Assembly (NCBI GenBank): GCA_026168455.1
Contig: CM047430.1
Span: 70,595,044 to 70,659,043 of the forward strand
Source: Theocolax elegans
Taxonomy: Eukaryota; Arthropoda; Insecta; Hymenoptera; Cerocephalidae
Direction of reading: 5' to 3'
Length of the DNA: 64,000 bases
Below the pieces are notes generated by a model. The model did not search any database. It was not told the origin of the DNA and saw only the letters and a list, made by a program, of their open reading frames with translations. Position numbers and translations under genes: made by a program. Shown here in pieces: positions 39,058-52,083 of the stretch; position 1 is the stretch's first letter; every line of letters starts with the position of its first letter.

Positions 39058-42000
39058 AATAGATGTATATAAAGCTCACGGTCGTTAGGTTTGTTTGCCG
39101 TTGCAAGATGCACGAAGAGAGTAAGAACCAAGTCGTTACATCGCGATATTATTTACGAGCGCATCATTTGTCACTCGGTACTCTAGGCGTTACTAATCAG
39201 AAGTCTCGACTCTTTCACAAGGATGAACTTGTTCAATTAGGTATTAGAGTTAACTCGCGCGAGCGCCTCTCGAAAGCTTATAACGCTTGAATTTATAGAG
39301 AGATTACAAGTTATACCTGTGTGTCTATGTATATATATATATATACACGTTCGAAGTACAAAAACTAAGATACACTTTGTAAAAATGGGTAGTTGGATTT
39401 ATATAGATTTGTAAGCTTGAAATATATGTATGGGAAATTATATATTAATTGTTAGTTAGTGTGAAATATCCATAGTTCGCTAAAGAATTCGTATCAGTCA
39501 TTTGTTGGTAAATAAGGTAGATTATAGTTTTCGCATTCGATATAAACATATATACGTACTTTCGTGGTATATCCCTGACTATATCCATAAATATCATTCG
39601 AACAGCTATATGGTGAAATCAATCTGAGCACATTGTAATTTTTTATTTAAAAAAAAAAGACTGTAACGATATTACATTAAATCGGTATGAACGTTTACCG
39701 ATATATCGCGTTAAAAATGTCCATCGTGTATCGATTTTCCTTCTTACACTTTGATCAGATCGAATTACCTTTTTCGGTAGACGCAAATAGCAATGGATTG
39801 ATGTATCAACACTCTGGATATAATAATGCGCTTAAAACTATCGTGTATGTACAAGCGAGTTTGAACGAATCAAGCTAATAGTTTCATTAATTTAAAGTCA
39901 AGCGCGAATTTATATATGCAAACGAGTCTCAGTTAACGAGATACCGTATTATTTTCTTTTTTCTGTTTCTTCTCACTCAATTTATCCGGAGGCGCAAACT
40001 TACAAAAATTTCTCCTCTCCTCGACGTACGCGTGATCAAAGAACACTTGCGCGTTCGGAGTCTCTCTTTTCGAATCCGGAAACGCACGTGTGCCTCAAAA
40101 GTTTACGTTTATTTAAAGGTTGCCAGAAATCTAACTCTGATAATACTTTTATGCATATGTATGTGTACATGTACCTTACTATCATGTTGACTTTCACCTA
40201 TTTTTTATAACCTGTAATTATACATATAAGTATATAAACAAATCGTTTTAAATAATTATAATATACGTTACAAATATATAAAGCAGTATATAAATTACTT
40301 AAACCAAAAATATCCGTAGAAACAAATTGTAACCGTAATCTGTAATTACTGTAAAGACAGTAAAACTCATTAGAAACTTCTGACAGTTACCGACCGATAC
40401 GTGTGCGAGGTGTATAATCGACGAGTACGAAAATTCATTAGACACACAAACACAAACGCACACGTAGACGCGGTACATCGCAAAAAGCGATACCCGATCA
40501 AAAAGACTCCTCTAACCGATGTAACGATTCACCTCGTACACATGTCCATAGAAAGTCCCCATAATTGCAACCTCAGCCTCAAAGTAACAAAAAAAAAGTC
40601 TACTCGAGCACCGATACCTTACATCACGTGCTCCGATACGTTTTTTTTTACTATACTCGTTGAAGAGAGTCACGGCGAATTTCACGCGTATAGCAACCAG
40701 GTCGAAGAACTATATACGTATGCGTCCATTGTCGATAATATGTATACGTATATATATATACACATGTATAGACATACACGAGGCGAAATCACGCGTGGAT
40801 AATGGTCCAAGTGTCCTCGGGCATTGTGTCAGCCCCCGAAGCTTACAATTTTAATTTAACTTTCACTCGTTCTAATCCATTCTTCTTCTTCTTCTTCTTC
40901 CTCCTCTCGTTTTTTTTCGTCAAAATAAACAGAAAAAAAATCAGAGCAAGGATGAAAGTATTCTCTCACGGGTTTAGCTCGATGATCGCGGATAACCGAG
41001 TGGAAATTTGAGACTCATCATCGAAGGGTGGTGGATATACCTTCCCTCGAATCTATCTTGTACGAGTGAAAGTGTAGTAGGTCTGTGGGTGTGTGTGTGT
41101 ACGATTATGCTATTGAGATAAGAAACTAGGAGCACATATTTTATATTTATGATCCGGCATAGCTATTTCGTTCTTATATAGATTTTCATCCATTACTTAG
41201 GATCTTCTTTTTTTTTCTTTTTGTTGATATACAACTAAATACCGGATGCATCAAGGATGATTCTTTTTCATTAACTCTTCCAATTATACCAACGTGTGTA
41301 ATTCATAGAGAGTGGAGTTTTAATCGAGTATGACGAGGTTGGATTCTTCGTTACGATTGATGGCATTCGTTGGATACTCGATAGGTCGTTTTATTTGAGT
41401 TTATGACTTTATGTAACCGATATCATTATGATGTAACTAAGTCAAGTAATAATCAATTATCGGTACCGAGAACGCGAGATGTTATTAATTATATTTCAAA
41501 AATTCAACGACAATGTCAATATTTAAGAGATTGATTAACAGATAAATAGATTGTTGTAACCTATGTGAATTTTGATTTATCGGAATATACAAATTACCCT
41601 AAATTTATTCGTAATTAACGAAATTGTATTAGCGAAACTGCTGAAGTTTACGCTTTGGACTTAAAAGAAAAAAAAATAATATATTCAATGTTTCTGCCAA
41701 TTGGTTCTAAAGGTATCTCATGCTTTTCTGTATGTTAAACTAGAAAAATTTGAAAAAAAATCACATAAAGATATAGTTAAATATATATCTATCGAATCAA
41801 AGTACTTGTATTGGTAAAAAAAAAACGGAAAACACGCATTTCTTGTTTTTCACTGAATAAGTATATATGATACAATCTGGACTAAATCCGTGACCTGGAG
41901 GTTATACACTTTCTTTACATGTATATATATAGTTAAGTTACAGTACCCACACGACCTCGGGACATTCAATTGGTAATTAAATCTATATAGATAATTAATA

Positions 42001-42211
42001 TTTTTTTTCTAACGATCTATATGTAGGACGAAGATTCTTTATTCATGTGAATCTTGCACAGGAGGTAAAATAAATATGGAATAAAAAAATTTAATCAAAT
42101 TATTATAAATTAAATTTATTTTGTATAATTTAAGTAAGAAAGATCTTTTCCGTCGATCTTCGTAAATTAATCAGAATTTTAATTAAACGGCGACGTTTTG
42201 ATAACTAATAA
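37718..42211. other. Unique non-coding stretch
   Basis: No gene supported. It includes a TG run (39032-39057), TTC-rich and T-rich tracts around 40885-40918, and many short TA runs. The longest open frame (40401-40802, +) ends in repeat-encoded Tyr-Ile-His and has no recognisable domain. Confidence 0.6.
39032..39057. repeat. TG dinucleotide microsatellite
   Basis: About 13 TG units directly following a TA run. Confidence 0.95.
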
Positions 42212-43154
42212 TACCCTGGTAGAAATATTCGAAAATCACTCGCGAGTCCTTCGCTAATTTCTTTATCATTGGCTAGTTTTTTTAAAAATGTCAAGCCAAG
42301 AAAGTGGTCTATATTTTTATCTTTTTCGATAAAAAACTCGGTAAGGATTGGCCAATGCATAAATATACGTAATACAAACTGTCTTGATGAATAAAAAAGT
42401 TTACTGAGGATGATGAGGCTTAGGATGTTATTGGGTAAATCTACCAGTAATTTGAAATTAGTTATTCGGACATCCAGAGATAATGCGTACAATGCTATTT
42501 ATACTAATTGTAAGTACACGCGTGCTGAATACAACCCTAACCTCAGTTGAATGTTTGTGTGAAGCAGGCTGCCACGCCATTTAATTTTTTTATTAATTTA
42601 GGATCTTAATAAGGACACTCAAGTGCAAGTAAAAAAATAGGATTGGGTTTCTGTCTTGTGTTATTCCTCGTCTAATTTTTTCTTTATATTTACTGATAAT
42701 ACACGTGTTACGCTTTCTTTTTCTGCATTCCTTTTCCATACTTTACAACACTATACACTATGACCGCTTTTTTATTTACACATCTATAAATATATTTTTT
42801 AATAAACACATTACATGTTTATAGATTTTTAATTTATATAAATAATATGTATTACTTGCATACTTGTCTACCTTTTAGCAACTTTTTGAGATTGTACGTG
42901 CATGCTTCGAAGAAATTAAGTAAGCCAGTGAAAATCGAAGATAAAAGCGATGTATGTAATTTTCTTTGGTTATAAGCTCCTTGCTAAACGATGTACTTGT
43001 TGAAGATTCAATGTAACTGAGAGCGGTCACAAGACGTCTCTAAACTTAATCCTTCCGTAGCCCTTCGGAATTTTTTATTTTAAATGTTAGCCAATAGATT
43101 TTCCTAATAATTACTGTACTACCGAGTAAAACTAGGCAATTCTCTACCAGGGTA
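42212..43154. mobile_element. Putative DNA transposon relic with TA target and 10 bp inverted ends
   Basis: CCCTGGTAGA at 42214-42223 and its exact complement TCTACCAGGG at 43143-43152 face each other, each preceded or followed by TA (42212-42213, 43153-43154). The 943 bp between the TA pairs has no transposase that I recognise. A minus-strand open frame of 95 codons (42205-42492) runs out through the left end and looks accidental. TA duplication with short perfect inverted ends is the Tc1/mariner/IS630 pattern. A chance pairing of two 10-mers is possible, so a second genomic copy is needed for certainty. Confidence 0.6.
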
Positions 43155-45421
43155 TAAACATAAAACTATAATATGCACCACTATAAAATTTTACTTACTA
43201 CTCGTCATTTTATTGACGATTTAACAATATTAATGGGATAATCGTAGTATGTGTCAGATAGCGCAATAATCATGAAAACAAGAAAAGTTAAAACAATATT
43301 AATATATATACACAGAAGATGAAGTATCACAATGGCTTCATTAATCTGCTTTAATAACTCCATAAATTAGGAAAACACTAAGTCATTCAATCCAAATAAG
43401 TTCTTCAAATGAAATTCTTTAATATATGCTGCATCAAATTAATTGTATTAAAATTTAAATAAGAATTATTCAAATATATTGATTTATTTCTATTCAACGC
43501 ATCTAAATATTATAATACATATGTTTCCTTGTACATTACATTCGAATGGGAATGAAAACATTTTAAAAAGTAATTAATTAAAATGGACATCCATTAAACG
43601 TCAGGTGTTACACATAAATTGCAATACGTAACGAAAAATGTAATACCAAAGTTTGATATCTCAAACTAGAGAGGTTGGACGCGCCCTAAGTTATAGTCTG
43701 TAAGAAATTACCATTTACCGAAATATTCAAAGAAGCTGATAATTGCGTGGACGGGCGCGCGCACGCGCGCCTACTCTTTTCATTAAAATACAAGGCCGAT
43801 CGTAAAGCACCCGAGCGACTGTCTTTTAAATATGTATTTTCAATTAGAATCCAATAGAATAATTCACGCGGTCGACAGGTGCGTAGAGCTCCCTCATGGG
43901 TATACCAGTGCTGCTCTGCCAATCCTGGAGGGCGTGTTACCAATTAACTCGTCTTTTGTCCCCTGGTCCCATTACGACGATGGTTACCCAAGGATTATTA
44001 CGACGACTATCCCAACTTGATTTTCCTACACCTATCTCCACCTCTTCTTCTTTCTAAGTGAAAATTATTAATTAATCCATTTATGTATACAGAAAAATAT
44101 CAATTCTAATTAAAATATTTAATTGCAACGAGTGCCATTTTTTTACATAAAATTAACTTTATTTTAGCCTTTTGTTCCTAAGAGTAACTTTTATCCGTCG
44201 AATTTGTTTTTGCGTCGGAAAATAATAAAAAAAAAGTAGACTCTATAAACAATCTTTTTCTAGGTAAATTCAAATTTAATCATTTTTTTTAATTTTTAAA
44301 CTAGTTTTATTTTTATTTTTACTATTATTTATTTTTTCATTTTATAATTCTGAATAAATCTTCCTTATTAATATATTAACACATTTTTTTAAAGTAGATT
44401 TGAAAAATATTCAAGAAAATTGTTATCAATGTACAACCAAATATGAACTGCGTATTCCAAAAGAGTACTGTTAACATGAGTTTCTGTTAACATTTTACTA
44501 GACAAAAACCAAATCGATTGTTAAATGTGAGCTCGGAAATAAACGAACTAATTAAGACCGATGGACTAAATAAAACCGTTTATTTAGTTCAATTAGATAT
44601 TGCTTATTTAATTTGAATACATTTTTATATATAAATAAAGTAACACGATAAGGGTTTCTTCGTACAGCAATTATTGATCTCTAATATTATACATTCAGTA
44701 CGATGAGATTATTTTCAGATTAACAAACCTAAAGAGGTTGGTTATAATTTTGCTAACGAATAAACGTTGCTCGAATAACGTAAAAAAAACATGGCTCTCA
44801 AAAAACTAAAAAATAATCTTTTTGATTTTTAAATTATACATTCGATTCCACGATTCTCATCTCAAATATATATTTTCATTATTAATTTTTTATCATATTT
44901 AATTGTACAAATTATGTAGTTTACCGTAATAACTATATAGGAGTTAATTACTGAAACGTGTTTATTGGATAGAAAAAAAAAAGGTAATAGTTATATCTCG
45001 CGTTCAAAGTACATATTGGTAGCATAAGTTTATAATATATATATATCAATAATTTAGGGAAAAGTTTTTTATTTTCTAACGGCTACTTTCTATAGCTACT
45101 TTATTAACTCTTTGAAAATGGCGCATTTAAATTATTTATTTTTATAAATACTATGCTTTCGTATAAAACGTTTAGAATATATATATATTGATTTTAAATT
45201 GAAATGAAAGTGCGAAAAGTTAAACATACACGAGCGAAAGTAAATCGTATATAGCTTTTAAATATATACGTTTGCAGCTAATAATTTAGTACGAATTAAA
45301 TTAAATGAAAATTACTCATTAAGACCGTATAGTTATGTGCGAGAAAAAACAAATGTTTCTAATTATTTTGAATAACGTGTCATGATTATCGAACCTGTAG
45401 TATTAAACATACTGAAAATTA

Positions 45422-45422
<1 letters not shown>
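43155..45422. other. AT-rich non-coding stretch with a GC-richer patch
   Basis: Mostly AT-rich. A patch at about 43740-44020 is GC-richer. On the plus strand it contains a 62-codon frame from ATG at 43832 to TGA at 44018-44020, with a CAG at 43877-43879 that could serve as an acceptor. The frame shows no recognisable domain, and an overlapping minus-strand frame (43686-43943) is also open, so coding is unproven. Confidence 0.5.

Positions 45423-45481
<59 letters not shown>
45423..45481. repeat. TA dinucleotide microsatellite (29 units)
   Basis: Uninterrupted TA run, the longest in the window, followed by TGTATGTGTGTG. Confidence 0.97.
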
Positions 45482-45493
<12 letters not shown>

Positions 45494-46940
45494 TTTTTTA
45501 TTCGTTTACGTTGTTAGATGTTTGAAATAAAAATGAAAATTTATTAAATGAACATTTTTACGTTCTATATAAAAATATGTTAAATAACAATTCACAAGTA
45601 ATTTTTTATACGTGAAAACCGTCTGGGTTGCGGAAGATAATCTTCGCTGGCAGTTTCGGACGAGACGCCGGCCGGTCGACACGAGCTCGAGGGATGAGAG
45701 ATAAAAGGTATATGGTATATATATATTATAGTCGAATTCTCGGTAACACCCTGGGATTTCAGTTAATCTCTGTAAAGCGCACTCACACGTATATAGGTGT
45801 ATATATTATATACATGTATAACGAAAATCGAATAAAAGGATGCGCTATATTTATTTATATCAAATATATATACCAGATGTGAATAAAAAGAGAAATTACG
45901 AAGGCAATGTGCATTGTTTTTCACATTTGATTACGTTTATGTTTACGAGGTGCATCTTAATTTATGGATGACAAGGACGGACACGTTATCTCGAAGCGTC
46001 ATGGTTACGACCGTTGTGTAAAAACGACCGCGACATTGGCATATTATCATTCATTATGCAAACCTCTTGCGAAACGATCGGCATTGTTTTCCCGCTATAG
46101 ATGATTTTACAGGATTCCGTTCTTTTTTCTCACTTTATCGTCGCACTGAAAATCCAACTACAGAAATTACAGTAAACTGCCAATTATTAGCCTAATTATG
46201 TATGAGTGTGTATGTGTGTTTTTGTATAACGCGTAAATCGATAGGTCTTTTTTGTAATGAGCAAATGCGAGTATTATAATTTTAAAACTTGGGATTCTCA
46301 TATTTTACACTCTTCACAATTCGTATAAAGTTAGAATTTCGAATGAAGACTGTAATTCATATATTTAACGTTTTTCAAAAGTGTAAACCTATCATATTAC
46401 ACATCTAGCATCAATTTTTATGCTTTAAGATTGAAAGTATACGTATAAAACTATTCCAACGTGTCCCTTAGTTGACCGGATCGACATAAAATATTTATTA
46501 TAATGAAAGATAACGCGTGATTTGTAAAAATGTAACATACGTTTGTCCATTGTTTATTCAAAAACAGAATTGCTATTATATACCAAAGGCAGTTAAAAGA
46601 ATTTTTAAAATTGAATGCTTTTCATGGGTGAGTTGTCGGTTCCCCGCATTGGTCAGTGCATCATATACACGAGGATACTCGGAAGGCAAGGCGCCTTGAC
46701 TATCTCAACCAAAGTAATAAAGCAGGTGGTCAAGAAGAGACAAAAAAATTCGTTTTCCTTATGTCTGCTCGAAGAAAAATAATTACTCACTTTACATAAA
46801 AATGATAATTTTCGCAATAAACCATTTCCTTCCATAAATATATATTTATTGCATACCCGGTATTTTTTTTTTTTTCGTTCCTCACGTACGTAATGTGTAT
46901 CCCACGTTTGCGTTACTGAAATAGAATTATTTTATTTGTA
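45482..46940. other. Non-coding stretch
   Basis: No gene supported. A short CpG-rich patch lies at about 45620-45700; the rest is AT-rich with a poly-T tract at about 46864-46875. Confidence 0.55.
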
Positions 46941-47239
46941 TATAAAGGTGTGATTGTTATTGTATAACGCGAGAGTGAGCTAGTCGCGCGTAGAACGTAT
47001 AGTGCAGGGTGATTTATTACGGAGTTGGTTCAGTCGGTATACGGAACGGTGCAGTGAAACGGAAGACGACGACGAATCGTGTAGAGGGTACAGTGTACAA
47101 AGATGACATAAAATTAATTTAACCAGACGCGGAGAAGTTGATCCGCATAATTTACCAAAGTCACACAATGAAACATAACGAACTATAAAATCCGGCGAGC
47201 GAACTCGTGACTGCGATATCCGTTCCGGAAGCTCCGAGG
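46941..47239 (+). promoter_or_regulatory. Possible core promoter and untranslated first exon
   Basis: TATATAAAG lies at about 46939-46947, followed by 300 bp that are distinctly less AT-rich. A TCAGT, the insect initiator consensus, lies at 47030-47034, but it is about 85 bp from the TATA motif, too far for the two to work as a pair. Several early ATGs are followed at once by stops, as in a 5' leader. A donor-like GAGG|GTAATA occurs at 47236-47245. This is a weak, composition-based call that gains weight only from the open block at 47481-47659. Confidence 0.2.
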
Positions 47240-47480
47240 GTAATACAAATGAATCTTGAACATTAACACAGTTGTTATCGTAGGTAAAATCAAGTTAGAC
47301 TCACGTCTCACCGAGATCCATCGATTAATCAACCGTTATATATGTATACACGTAACGATTTTCTCAAAAAGTTGACAAAGGTCATAAAGAAATGTATGAC
47401 TGTATATGTACTTGTATATACATCGCGTGTATACGTGTAAGAAACGTCGCGCTAAGTAAAACTATCGAGTTTTCACACAG

Positions 47481-47659
47481 GATTTCCCTGGTTGTCAAAG
47501 TTAGTCCGCGATACCGATTATTTACCGCGGAAGTCTCAATCGAACCGCGACGCGCGTGTTTACCGATCCAAACGAGGGAAAAAGCAATTTCTCGACGCTT
47601 CCAATTTGTCGACGAGGATCTACGCGCAGTTAAACGAAGGAGCGATAGTCAAAGCCAAG
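47481..47659 (+). CDS. Candidate internal exon, unrecognised protein
   Basis: The block follows TTTTCACACAG (acceptor-like) and ends at AAG|GTTAGC (donor-like). Read as GA plus 59 codons it is free of stops and balanced in composition, with segments such as GFPWLSKLVRDTDYLP and ASNLSTRIYAQLNEGA and a basic stretch SKRGKK. Its GC content is higher than the flanks and it holds no simple repeats. Cautions: a second plus-strand frame is also open across the block, there is no ATG in frame here or through the donor-like site upstream, and I recognise no family. It could be an internal coding exon, untranslated leader, or chance. Confidence 0.3.
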
Positions 47660-47701
47660 GTTAGCCACAATTACGCTCACGCAATACCTCCGAGCGTGCA
47701 T

Positions 47702-47859
47702 TCTCTCTCTCTCTCTCTCTCTCTTTTACGCGAAGACGTTAGAGAGGGAGAAAGTGATAAACCGATCGACGGGTGAAACTTGTATATTCGAGATCCTATA
47801 CTTCTCTCCTTAGCTCGTTTTAGTGATTTTGTCATACAGAGAGAGAGAGAGAGAGAGAG
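47702..47859. repeat. TC run and GA run flanking a 115 bp spacer
   Basis: TC dinucleotides at 47702-47724 and AG dinucleotides at 47838-47859 lie 115 bp apart and are complementary to each other, so they could pair in a transcript. Such pairs are expected by chance where GA/TC repeats are this common. Confidence 0.85.
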
Positions 47860-48973
47860 TGATCATGCGGTGACGAGGGTGAAAAGACGGATAAATATTT
47901 ATCTATAGCTAAACCAATCGACTTTCGCGTCTGAATCTTTTGATCTCTCGGATGTATGTATAAAATTTAACGATTGATTGATCGTTGATCGTTTGATCTT
48001 CCATTTTTATAATGCAACGATTGTTTGTCTCATTAAATTATCGAACGCTTCTTAGAAATATATAATCAACTATTTACTTAGATTTTAATAACTATTTACT
48101 TAAAAATTTAATAATCAACTATTTTCATTTTAATTCCAGGCTAAGGCTACTTTTTCTATGGAAACTTTTCACAAATCATTATTAATAATGTTTCTTAGAT
48201 ATCTAAAAAAATTTTTCTATCGAATTATCGAATTGACATACGTTTGAGGTAATCCTTTGAGTCACGTATTATTCTGTGTGAAATACTTTTTCTAAAATAT
48301 TTGAATTTACTATTATTCTGGTCGACATTTTTCAAAATTCAAGATGAAGAATTTAAAATGTCAGTGAAGTTTTACATAATTGGTTAAAAGTCAGTGTACA
48401 AGAATTTAAGGATCGCTGACTATTTGTTTTAATTGTACAATAAATCACTTTCAAGTTACTCTTTCTTTTGGCATAACCCAGCATTAAGGACGTAGAGACT
48501 TTTCAATTCTACCTTTTTTTCGTATTTTTTAGTAATGCATTCTTAAATTTTTTATTTTTTAAATACTTTTTATTATTTTGAAATGTAATTCTGAATTCGT
48601 AATCAGACACCGAATAACTCCTTTATACAATTATTCGCTGAAATCGAAAAGATGACGTGTATAAGCATTTGGCATTATGGATCTGTCACCTTAAATTTCT
48701 GAAATATAATCCTGTACTCGACATTAGCAATTCAAAAGAACATGAAAATTACTAATATATTATATGTGCTTATGCAGTTAATTTTCACACAAATAAATTA
48801 TTTCTATAATTTCATAATTTTTCAGCTATTTTTATTGTTTATAATTACAAGAATAATTAATACATTTATTAATTATTAATGAAAGTATCAAAATATCAAA
48901 TGTTTATAACAAGAAAACCATTTATAAAAAAAAAAGTGGTACTTATATGTACTATTATCACACAAAGTGATAA
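47860..48973. other. AT-rich non-coding stretch
   Basis: No gene supported. At about 48066-48124 AACTATTTACTTA occurs twice and AATAATCAACTATTT recurs nearby, a small degenerate tandem repeat. Confidence 0.6.
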
Positions 48974-49527
48974 TTAAAGGGACCAGCCAGTGATAAAATT
49001 GAATAAAAGCTATTCAATATTAATAATTAATAATTTTTTTCATAACAATTGAAAACATTTTTTAATTTTTTGAAGAAATTATATTATTATTAACTTTTAT
49101 TTAAAATTTTTTGACCAATCTATGTCACATAACTACACTTCATCGAATAGGCTGAAACTGTAACAGTAACTTTTAAATATGATTTTTGTCCACTGTGTGG
49201 AACAGACTGTGTTAAAATTGCAAAAAAAAAATTATTCTTACCAAATTATTTTAAAAATTCAAAAATTGTGTAAAAAATAGCTAAATCATTTTTTTACTGT
49301 TAAAATTTTAGCCCATTCGATCAAGTGATTCCTGAGATATCCTGCGTTAAGTCCATTATGGAAAAAATGAGAGTACGGAGACTCATAATTAATTAAAATA
49401 GTTATGTAACATAAAGTGGCCAAAAATTTGAAAATAAAATTTAATAATAATATAATTTGTTTCAAAAATTATGAAATGTTTTCAATGGTTATGATAAAAA
49501 ATTATTATTTGTTAAAATATCTTTTAA
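48974..49527. mobile_element. Family 2 foldback element, diverged third copy
   Basis: It starts at TTAA (48974-48977) followed by AGGGACCAGCCAGTG, which corresponds to the 714 bp element's end. It shares long segments with it, for example GGAACAGACTGTGTTAAAAT at 49199-49218. Both arms are recognisable, but the left arm has a deletion around 49135. The right arm keeps ATTAATTAAAATAGTTATGT near 49391. The right terminus is worn or deleted: after TTGTTAAAATAT only a TTAA at 49524-49527 marks a possible end. Greater divergence than between copies A and B means an older insertion, so the family has been active at more than one time. Confidence 0.75.
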
Positions 49528-50178
49528 ATACTAACCATGAATCAACTCTTTTGTTGTCGATTTGGCGAACTATTTTTGAAAAAATAAAACCATTGTTTTT
49601 TATAAGATACAGTAAACCAAAATTGGAGAGAATATATTGAAAATACATTTTACCATATACTCGAATATACTGCTTACATCTGTTTTAAAAGGTTTTAAGT
49701 TATAAAAACTACTGGTCGAGCCGAACGCCCCTTGAAAATCGGTCTTCCTGCATTCAGGCAATACCATAAAATCACTTTTGTCATAATTCCTACGACTAAG
49801 GTTGTAGAATTCTCATATACTCTATATCTACAGTCGTTTGAATATTATTTGACAAAACATTTTATCTCGTAACACGATCTAAATGAAAAAATAAGTAACA
49901 GTTTAATAACATATACGTTTTAAAATAAAAATGGTAAAGTGTTTGAAATAAGGAAAACGGTGAAAATAAGAGTGTTTACTATTTTCCAAGGATGTACGTA
50001 ATAAGCGCGTATAATAATAAGGTTTGAATAAGTGCAAAAGATAAAGATAAAATATGTAGGAGGTTATATACCTCTCTCTCTCTCTCTTCTGCAGCATAAG
50101 AGAAGATCGAAAAATTCCGTCAAACTTAATACACCCACTTAACGACCTTGGTAAGGTTAAAACACTACCAACTCTCTG

Positions 50179-50217
<39 letters not shown>

Positions 50218-50411
50218 TGGCACTCGAAAAATGCAATCTCCATTCATAGGGATGTGTACGCGTATACATGTATACGGTGAACGACCGAGGTATTAAAAAG
50301 ATCGTCCTTGGCTCGCTCGAGATCCCGAAATAAATGCGCGTCGTCGCGCCGGAGATTAACACCTCCTTCGGCGACGTTTCTGCGATTCCACTCTCGGTTT
50401 TCTCTTTTTCT

Positions 50412-50414
<3 letters not shown>
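49528..50414. other. Non-coding stretch with TC microsatellites
   Basis: No gene supported. TC runs lie at about 50073-50088 and 50192-50217. Frames crossing them encode Arg-Glu or Ser-Leu strings and are not genes. Confidence 0.6.

Positions 50415-50468
<54 letters not shown>
50415..50468. repeat. TC dinucleotide microsatellite (27 units)
   Basis: Uninterrupted TC run of 54 bp. It makes long Ser-Leu open frames on the plus strand and Arg-Glu frames on the minus strand, all artefactual. Confidence 0.97.
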
Positions 50469-50471
<3 letters not shown>

Positions 50472-52048
50472 TTCTTACTTGGAGAATGTATATACAAGAG
50501 CCGCGGTGTGGGAAACGAGCTCACCGGAAGCTCCTCGTGCTCGTCCTACCGTGAATCTCGGGGCCTTTTATTATACGAGTCCCTCGCTGTCTCTTATCCG
50601 GAGTTCGGACAGGTGTTCTCGCATCTCGTAGGAGGGCCCGTTAATTAGAAGCGCCGGTACACCTTGTTTATATCAGATCTCCATCCGCACTTTTCCACAA
50701 TCCTCGACTTGCTTTTTCTTTTCTCTAAGTGTGTACATCGCATGTGTCGGTGCGTATCACACCAAATTATTCTTTGTTGCGAACCTTTGGTAATCGGATC
50801 ACCTGCACCCGTTATAACAGCAACTGCAACGTTGTGCGTTGGATACACTTAGCTCTGTAACTCAAATTTTTGTACGCCATCTTTGTGGAAATCGACACAT
50901 TTGCCTTGCGTATATTCGATAGTTAATGGACAAAAAAATTGTTTCACCTAATTTCAAAATGATCGATTTTTATATCAGGATATACTTGATTATATAACTT
51001 TACGAGAACAAATAAACCTAACAGGTCGCGGTATTTACACAATTTTGATCGCGGTACGTCGCGTTAATTTTTAAATTTGAAATCACTGATCCCGCACGCG
51101 TGGAAAAGCTAATCTCTACGAAAATAGAACCGTTTATCATATTTTCGCGAAAACGTGAACATAAATCGTATCATAATCGCGATACGAAAGGGAAAAAACG
51201 ATGTAAAAACGACGGTGATCGCGATTATACACCTTACCTCGATTACGCATATATATTTTCGCTCGCATATACTCATGGTTATGCATGCGTGTGCATAGCT
51301 TTCCAACCTTCAAACGAAAGCAAGCGCGTTCGCATTAATTAAGCATTTTGTCTTAGCGCATTATATTCCGCATCCCTATTTGTTCTTTCCTCGGTAAATA
51401 ATAGTGAGAATCTACTTTATGAATATTTACGACTTCGGGTGTATGTATATATATATATATGTATATATGAAAAATAGGTGAACAAATTTCCCAGCCTGCA
51501 GGGGCAATTTCCAAAAGGGTAATTGAAACGTATACCATATATACGTATAGATACTTACACGTCCGTGTGCACATGTATATATGTGTATATATATATATAA
51601 ATTTTCACATGTTTTTAACAGGCATTTGTCTTGTCCGGGTATACAGAGAGGGAGAGAAGAACGAAGGAATTTGCGCGTACTTGAACGATGATTCGCTCGT
51701 TTTCTCAAATCGTTTGTCAGCCATATAGTCGCTCGCGAGATGCACCGGACTTAGCAATAAATTCTAAAGGTTCTCTCTCGCACCGCGGCAAAAGGAGAGC
51801 GAAATTTCATAAATTTACGTAGGATCGCGACGGACCAATTTTAGTTAACTGCGCGTTCGGCATCTATATACAGATATTGAGATTCTAATCATCGTGGAAT
51901 CCCAAAAGGACGAGCACGTTTCCTTTTACTTTTACTACGTGTTGCTGAATAATCTTTTCCCTAAAACGCCGCTTCGACCTGGCGTAAATCTCGGTACGAT
52001 GCAATATGGAGTCTCTTTAAACCTGAACAACAAACTGTATGTTCTGCT

Positions 52049-52083
52049 CTTCTTCTTCTTCTTCTTCTTCTTCTTCTTCTTCT
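52049..52083. repeat. TTC trinucleotide microsatellite
   Basis: About 11 TTC/CTT units. Confidence 0.95.

Noticed and set aside
42205..42492. Minus-strand 95-codon frame inside the TA-flanked element
   Set aside because: Runs out through the terminal inverted repeat and has no transposase motif.
50165..50648. Overlapping open frames rich in Ser-Leu or Arg-Glu
   Set aside because: Direct translations of the long TC/GA microsatellite on both strands.
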